A DNA stretch of 15,927 bases from CAZSTA01 sp964609495 [NCBI: uncultured bacterium] (GTDB taxonomy: Bacteria; CAZSTA01): positions 6,525 to 22,451 of the forward strand of contig CAZSTA010000037.1 in the NCBI GenBank assembly GCA_964609495.1, read 5' to 3'. A program made the translations under genes and the position numbers. The notes under the pieces are model-generated. The model saw only the letters and a program-made list of their open reading frames with translations. It ran no database searches and was not told the origin of the DNA. Below, one piece after another: positions 13,967 through 15,927 of the stretch (position 1 is its first letter; each line of letters starts with the position of its first letter).

Positions 13967-14764
13967 CTATTCCCTCTCGGCATCTAAAGCTTTTTTCGCC
14001 TTTTCTAGTAATTCGGATAGCAGAGGCACCTCCTGATAGGGATCTTTAAGCCGTACTCTCAGTTCTAAATTCATGCTAGAATCCCCCAGGTCGGTTACAA
14101 CCATACTCGGTGCAGGATCCGTCAAGATCCTGTCATCTCCCTCAATTGTGCTCATCAGGATTTTTCTGACTTCATCTACATCCTCTTGGCGAGCAATGCC
14201 TACCGGGACCCACAGACATAATGAACCGCCTAGGGTATGATTAATTATCTTAGAACTGATGATCATATTATTAGGGAGGGAAACTATTTCATCTTTCAAG
14301 GTTTTCATCCTAGTGGAGCGAAGGGTTATTTTAATCACCTTGCCAAAGCTACTAGCTATCTCCACCATATCTCCCACGCGAAATGGTTTCTCAAGAAGGA
14401 TTATTATACCTGCTATCATATCCGATATCGTCCCTCTAGCCGCAAAGCCAATAGCGATACCAGTGATTCCTAAACCGCCGAGTACAGCCGCGACTCGTAT
14501 TCCCAAATGATCAGCAGCCATAACGATTGCCAGGGCTATAATGACATATTTCACTATGCTGGTAAACAATTCAGCTATAGGTTTTTCAACTTTAGCCCTA
14601 TCAAGAACTTTAGTTAAGAGAGCATTTAATATCCTGTAGCTCAAATATCCTATCACTAAGATAATAATAGCGATTACGAGTCTAGGGATAGAATCTATAA
14701 ACTTAAGGTAAAATAGTTTAAAAGTGCCTATATCTTCAGTTATGTCTTCAGTAAAATTATCCAT
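13967..14764 (-). CDS. MscS-family channel, upstream copy, C-terminally truncated
   Basis: A 265-residue paralogue of the channel at 12953-13804, collinear from KLFYLKFI to KKALDA, with the same three membrane segments and pore helix (VLGGLGITGIAIGFAARGTI, then AGIIILLEKPFRVGDMVEI). It ends LDAERE where the other continues LDAAGIEIPFPYRQVF, losing the last conserved strand and about 22 residues. A 2-base insertion and a nearby 2-base deletion relative to the other copy shift the frame briefly and place a TAG; after it the ancestral frame resumes (IPF) and passes into the copied TIM-barrel tail. The long frame has stayed open despite clear divergence, so it is probably expressed, perhaps in mixed channels with its partner. 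Confidence 0.85.
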   Translation of the reverse strand: MDNFTEDITEDIGTFKLFYLKFIDSIPRLVIAIIILVIGYLSYRILNALLTKVLDRAKVEKPIAELFTSIVKYVIIALAIVMAADHLGIRVAAVLGGLGITGIAIGFAARGTISDMIAGIIILLEKPFRVGDMVEIASSFGKVIKITLRSTRMKTLKDEIVSLPNNMIISSKIINHTLGGSLCLWVPVGIARQEDVDEVRKILMSTIEGDDRILTDPAPSMVVTDLGDSSMNLELRVRLKDPYQEVPLLSELLEKAKKALDAERE

Positions 14765-14796
14765 CAGGACGTTACTTCCTCTCCTACTAACTTTGT

Positions 14797-14834
14797 ATAA
14801 AGCTGCCAGATCCGTAAGGATCCGACAGCCTTAT
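14797..14834 (-). terminator. 17-bp hairpin after the TIM-barrel gene
   Basis: Arms 14797-14813 and 14818-14834 flank a 4-base loop. On the minus strand all 17 pairs form, three of them G-U; on the plus strand those three would be A-C mismatches, so the structure fits minus-strand RNA. The stem starts 15 bases past the TAA of the TIM-barrel gene. Its U-tract is weak (CUUUAUAC), so it may be a weak terminator or an mRNA 3'-end stabiliser allowing partial read-through into the mscS genes. Confidence 0.6.
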
Positions 14835-14848
14835 CTTCGATCAATTTA

Positions 14849-15829
14849 TTAATCTGAGAAGATAACCTTCCTCACGACGTTCTGAGTAGCTATCGCATCC
14901 ATAGTCTCCTGAGCCTTCTTCAAAGCGGCGACATCTAACTTGTCCAGCAACTCCCACGTAGCCTTGGTATTCTTAATCGCCATCGTTGCCGCCTCCACTC
15001 CGTCCTCCCGATAGGGAAACATATCGAGTGCGAACCAGCCTTGATAATTCGTTTCCTTGCAGTAGTAGAGGAACTCCAGAGTCTCCCAGAAGTTAATAAC
15101 ACCAGCGATCATATCATCATCCCATTCGCCATAAGCATCATTGAGATGGACATTGAAGAGTTTACCACGGCGATTAAGATAGGCAACGGACTCGCCCGGA
15201 TTCTCGCGGCTCATCAAAGCATGTCCGAAGTCGATGGTCACCCCGACATTATCCAAGCCCACTTCTAGAGAAAGTGCCAGAGCCTTGCCCACACTACCGA
15301 TCGTCATATGGGTGCGAGGTTCCTTTAATTTATATTCAACCCCTACTTTAATATCAGGAGCGGCATACTCACCGATCTCCCGAACTCCACTGACCTCTAA
15401 ATCCCATTGAGTAGTATAATCCACTTGGAATGGATAATCGAAACCATCTGCTCCCAACCAGAGGGCAGCGCCAGGAGAACCTATCTCCCTAGCAAGATCG
15501 ACCGACTTCCTAGCCTCCGCGAGCGCATCCGCCCTTATCTTCGGATCGCGGTTGGTGAAAGCACCATGCTTGAACTTGGGATCGCTCCAAACATTAGTAT
15601 TAACATTAGAACAGAGCAAGTTACCATCCTTCAAAAGCTTCTTGAGCTTATCTACAGTTATAGAATCGAAGTCAGTCTGATGAACCTCTACAGCTTGTGC
15701 CCCTTCTACCCTAGTTGCTCTCTCTATCATCTCCTCAACGCTGACTTCAGGCCCATAACCTCCACTTGCGAATCTATCGGCGGTCTTTCCCAAAACCCAT
15801 AAACCTGTAGAGAATTTCGGTTCTGCCAT
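14849..15829 (-). CDS. Xylose-isomerase-like TIM-barrel protein (sugar isomerase/epimerase family)
   Basis: The start is the ATG at 15829 with AAGGAGG about 11 bases upstream; the TTG at 15841 overlaps that ribosome-binding site. The 326-residue product reads MAEPKFSTGLWVLGKTADRF at its N-terminus. Likely metal ligands are Glu165 (VGVEYKLKEPR), Asp200 and His203 (TIDFGHALM), His228 and Asp231 (NVHLNDAYGEWDDD), the pattern of rhamnose/xylose isomerase-type TIM barrels (PF01261) with a divalent metal. It probably interconverts a ketose and an aldose or epimerises a sugar in the cytosol; the substrate is unknown. With the ROK kinase and Gfo/Idh dehydrogenase on the same strand it supports a sugar-use region. 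Its 3' end has been copied downstream. Confidence 0.88.
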   Translation of the reverse strand: MAEPKFSTGLWVLGKTADRFASGGYGPEVSVEEMIERATRVEGAQAVEVHQTDFDSITVDKLKKLLKDGNLLCSNVNTNVWSDPKFKHGAFTNRDPKIRADALAEARKSVDLAREIGSPGAALWLGADGFDYPFQVDYTTQWDLEVSGVREIGEYAAPDIKVGVEYKLKEPRTHMTIGSVGKALALSLEVGLDNVGVTIDFGHALMSRENPGESVAYLNRRGKLFNVHLNDAYGEWDDDMIAGVINFWETLEFLYYCKETNYQGWFALDMFPYREDGVEAATMAIKNTKATWELLDKLDVAALKKAQETMDAIATQNVVRKVIFSD

Positions 15830-15841
15830 CTTTCCAATCAA

Positions 15842-15927
15842 CCTCCTTATAAATTAGCTGCTAATAGAAACGACCTAAAATTAATGCTTAAGACCTAACC
15901 CACTGTGACTAGTTGGACCGATGATCG
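15842..15927 (-). promoter_or_regulatory. Leader region of the TIM-barrel gene, cut by the window edge
   Basis: It holds the AAGGAGG ribosome-binding site (15848-15842) and, further upstream on the minus strand, two direct copies of TTAGGTC about 19 bases apart (near 15877-15898) that could be a protein-binding site. I see no clear -10/-35 pair; the promoter may lie beyond the edge. Confidence 0.3.

Larger units (their letters stand above)
13011..14913 (-). repeat. Tandem duplication of a ~950-bp segment (TIM-barrel tail + spacer + mscS)
   Basis: Unit A spans about 13957-14913 and unit B about 13011-13956. Each contains, in transcription order, the last codons of the TIM-barrel gene (TMDAIATQ...VIFS), a spacer with a hairpin around GGATCC, and mscS. 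Matching positions at the tail are offset by 954 bp. The A/B joint lies near 13954-13960, where truncated mscS A runs into the copied tail. By eye the two MscS proteins are about two thirds to three quarters identical, so the event is not recent. Confidence 0.85.

Overview
The window looks like part of a bacterial chromosome of moderate GC content. The evidence is AGGAGG/GGAGGTGA ribosome-binding sites before most genes, GTG as well as ATG starts, and one near-consensus sigma-70 type promoter. Arginine AGA/AGG and isoleucine ATA codons are common. The mix of ROK kinase, Gfo/Idh/MocA dehydrogenase, sugar-isomerase-like TIM barrel, type-4 uracil-DNA glycosylase and a giant CARDB/propeller surface protein would suit an uncultivated, possibly thermophilic lineage. 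That placement is inference; no marker gene here fixes the phylum. I see no rRNA, tRNA, CRISPR array, transposase or phage gene.

Left block (1-4419, + strand). A very large secreted protein, cut by the left edge, runs from Cys-rich repeats through a CARDB domain into a C25 (gingipain-like) caspase-fold protease. A six-blade-motif beta-propeller appears to be inserted inside the protease fold. It overlaps by ATGA with a second secreted protein made of Ig-like domains plus a LamG-like lectin fold. The two are probably made and act together at the cell surface.

Middle block (4420-6531, + strand). An AT-rich spacer with a 22-bp near-palindrome precedes an Ldh2-type malate/lactate dehydrogenase gene and a metal-dependent cyclase/kynurenine-formamidase-like hydrolase gene. 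They are 28 bp apart and look like a small catabolic operon.

Right block (6535-15829, all - strand). Read in the direction of transcription from the right edge it holds: a sugar-isomerase-like TIM barrel; a 17-bp terminator-like hairpin; two tandem MscS channel genes; a class V aminotransferase; a cupin; type-4 UDG and its terminator; a promoter followed by ROK kinase, BFD-like [2Fe-2S] protein and Gfo/Idh/MocA dehydrogenase; a 116-bp inverted-repeat element; a SAM methyltransferase; and a Mut7-C protein. ROK, dehydrogenase and TIM barrel together suggest use of a sugar or inositol-type substrate.

Three points stand out. (1) The two mscS genes arose by tandem duplication of a ~950-bp segment that also copied the 3' end of the TIM-barrel gene; the scar is still readable, including an in-frame fusion sealed by one TAG codon. 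(2) The aminotransferase has no ATG/GTG/TTG in the right place: family N-terminal sequence and an ideally spaced ribosome-binding site point to an ATA start codon. (3) The surface protease has its propeller nested between the two halves of the caspase-like fold.
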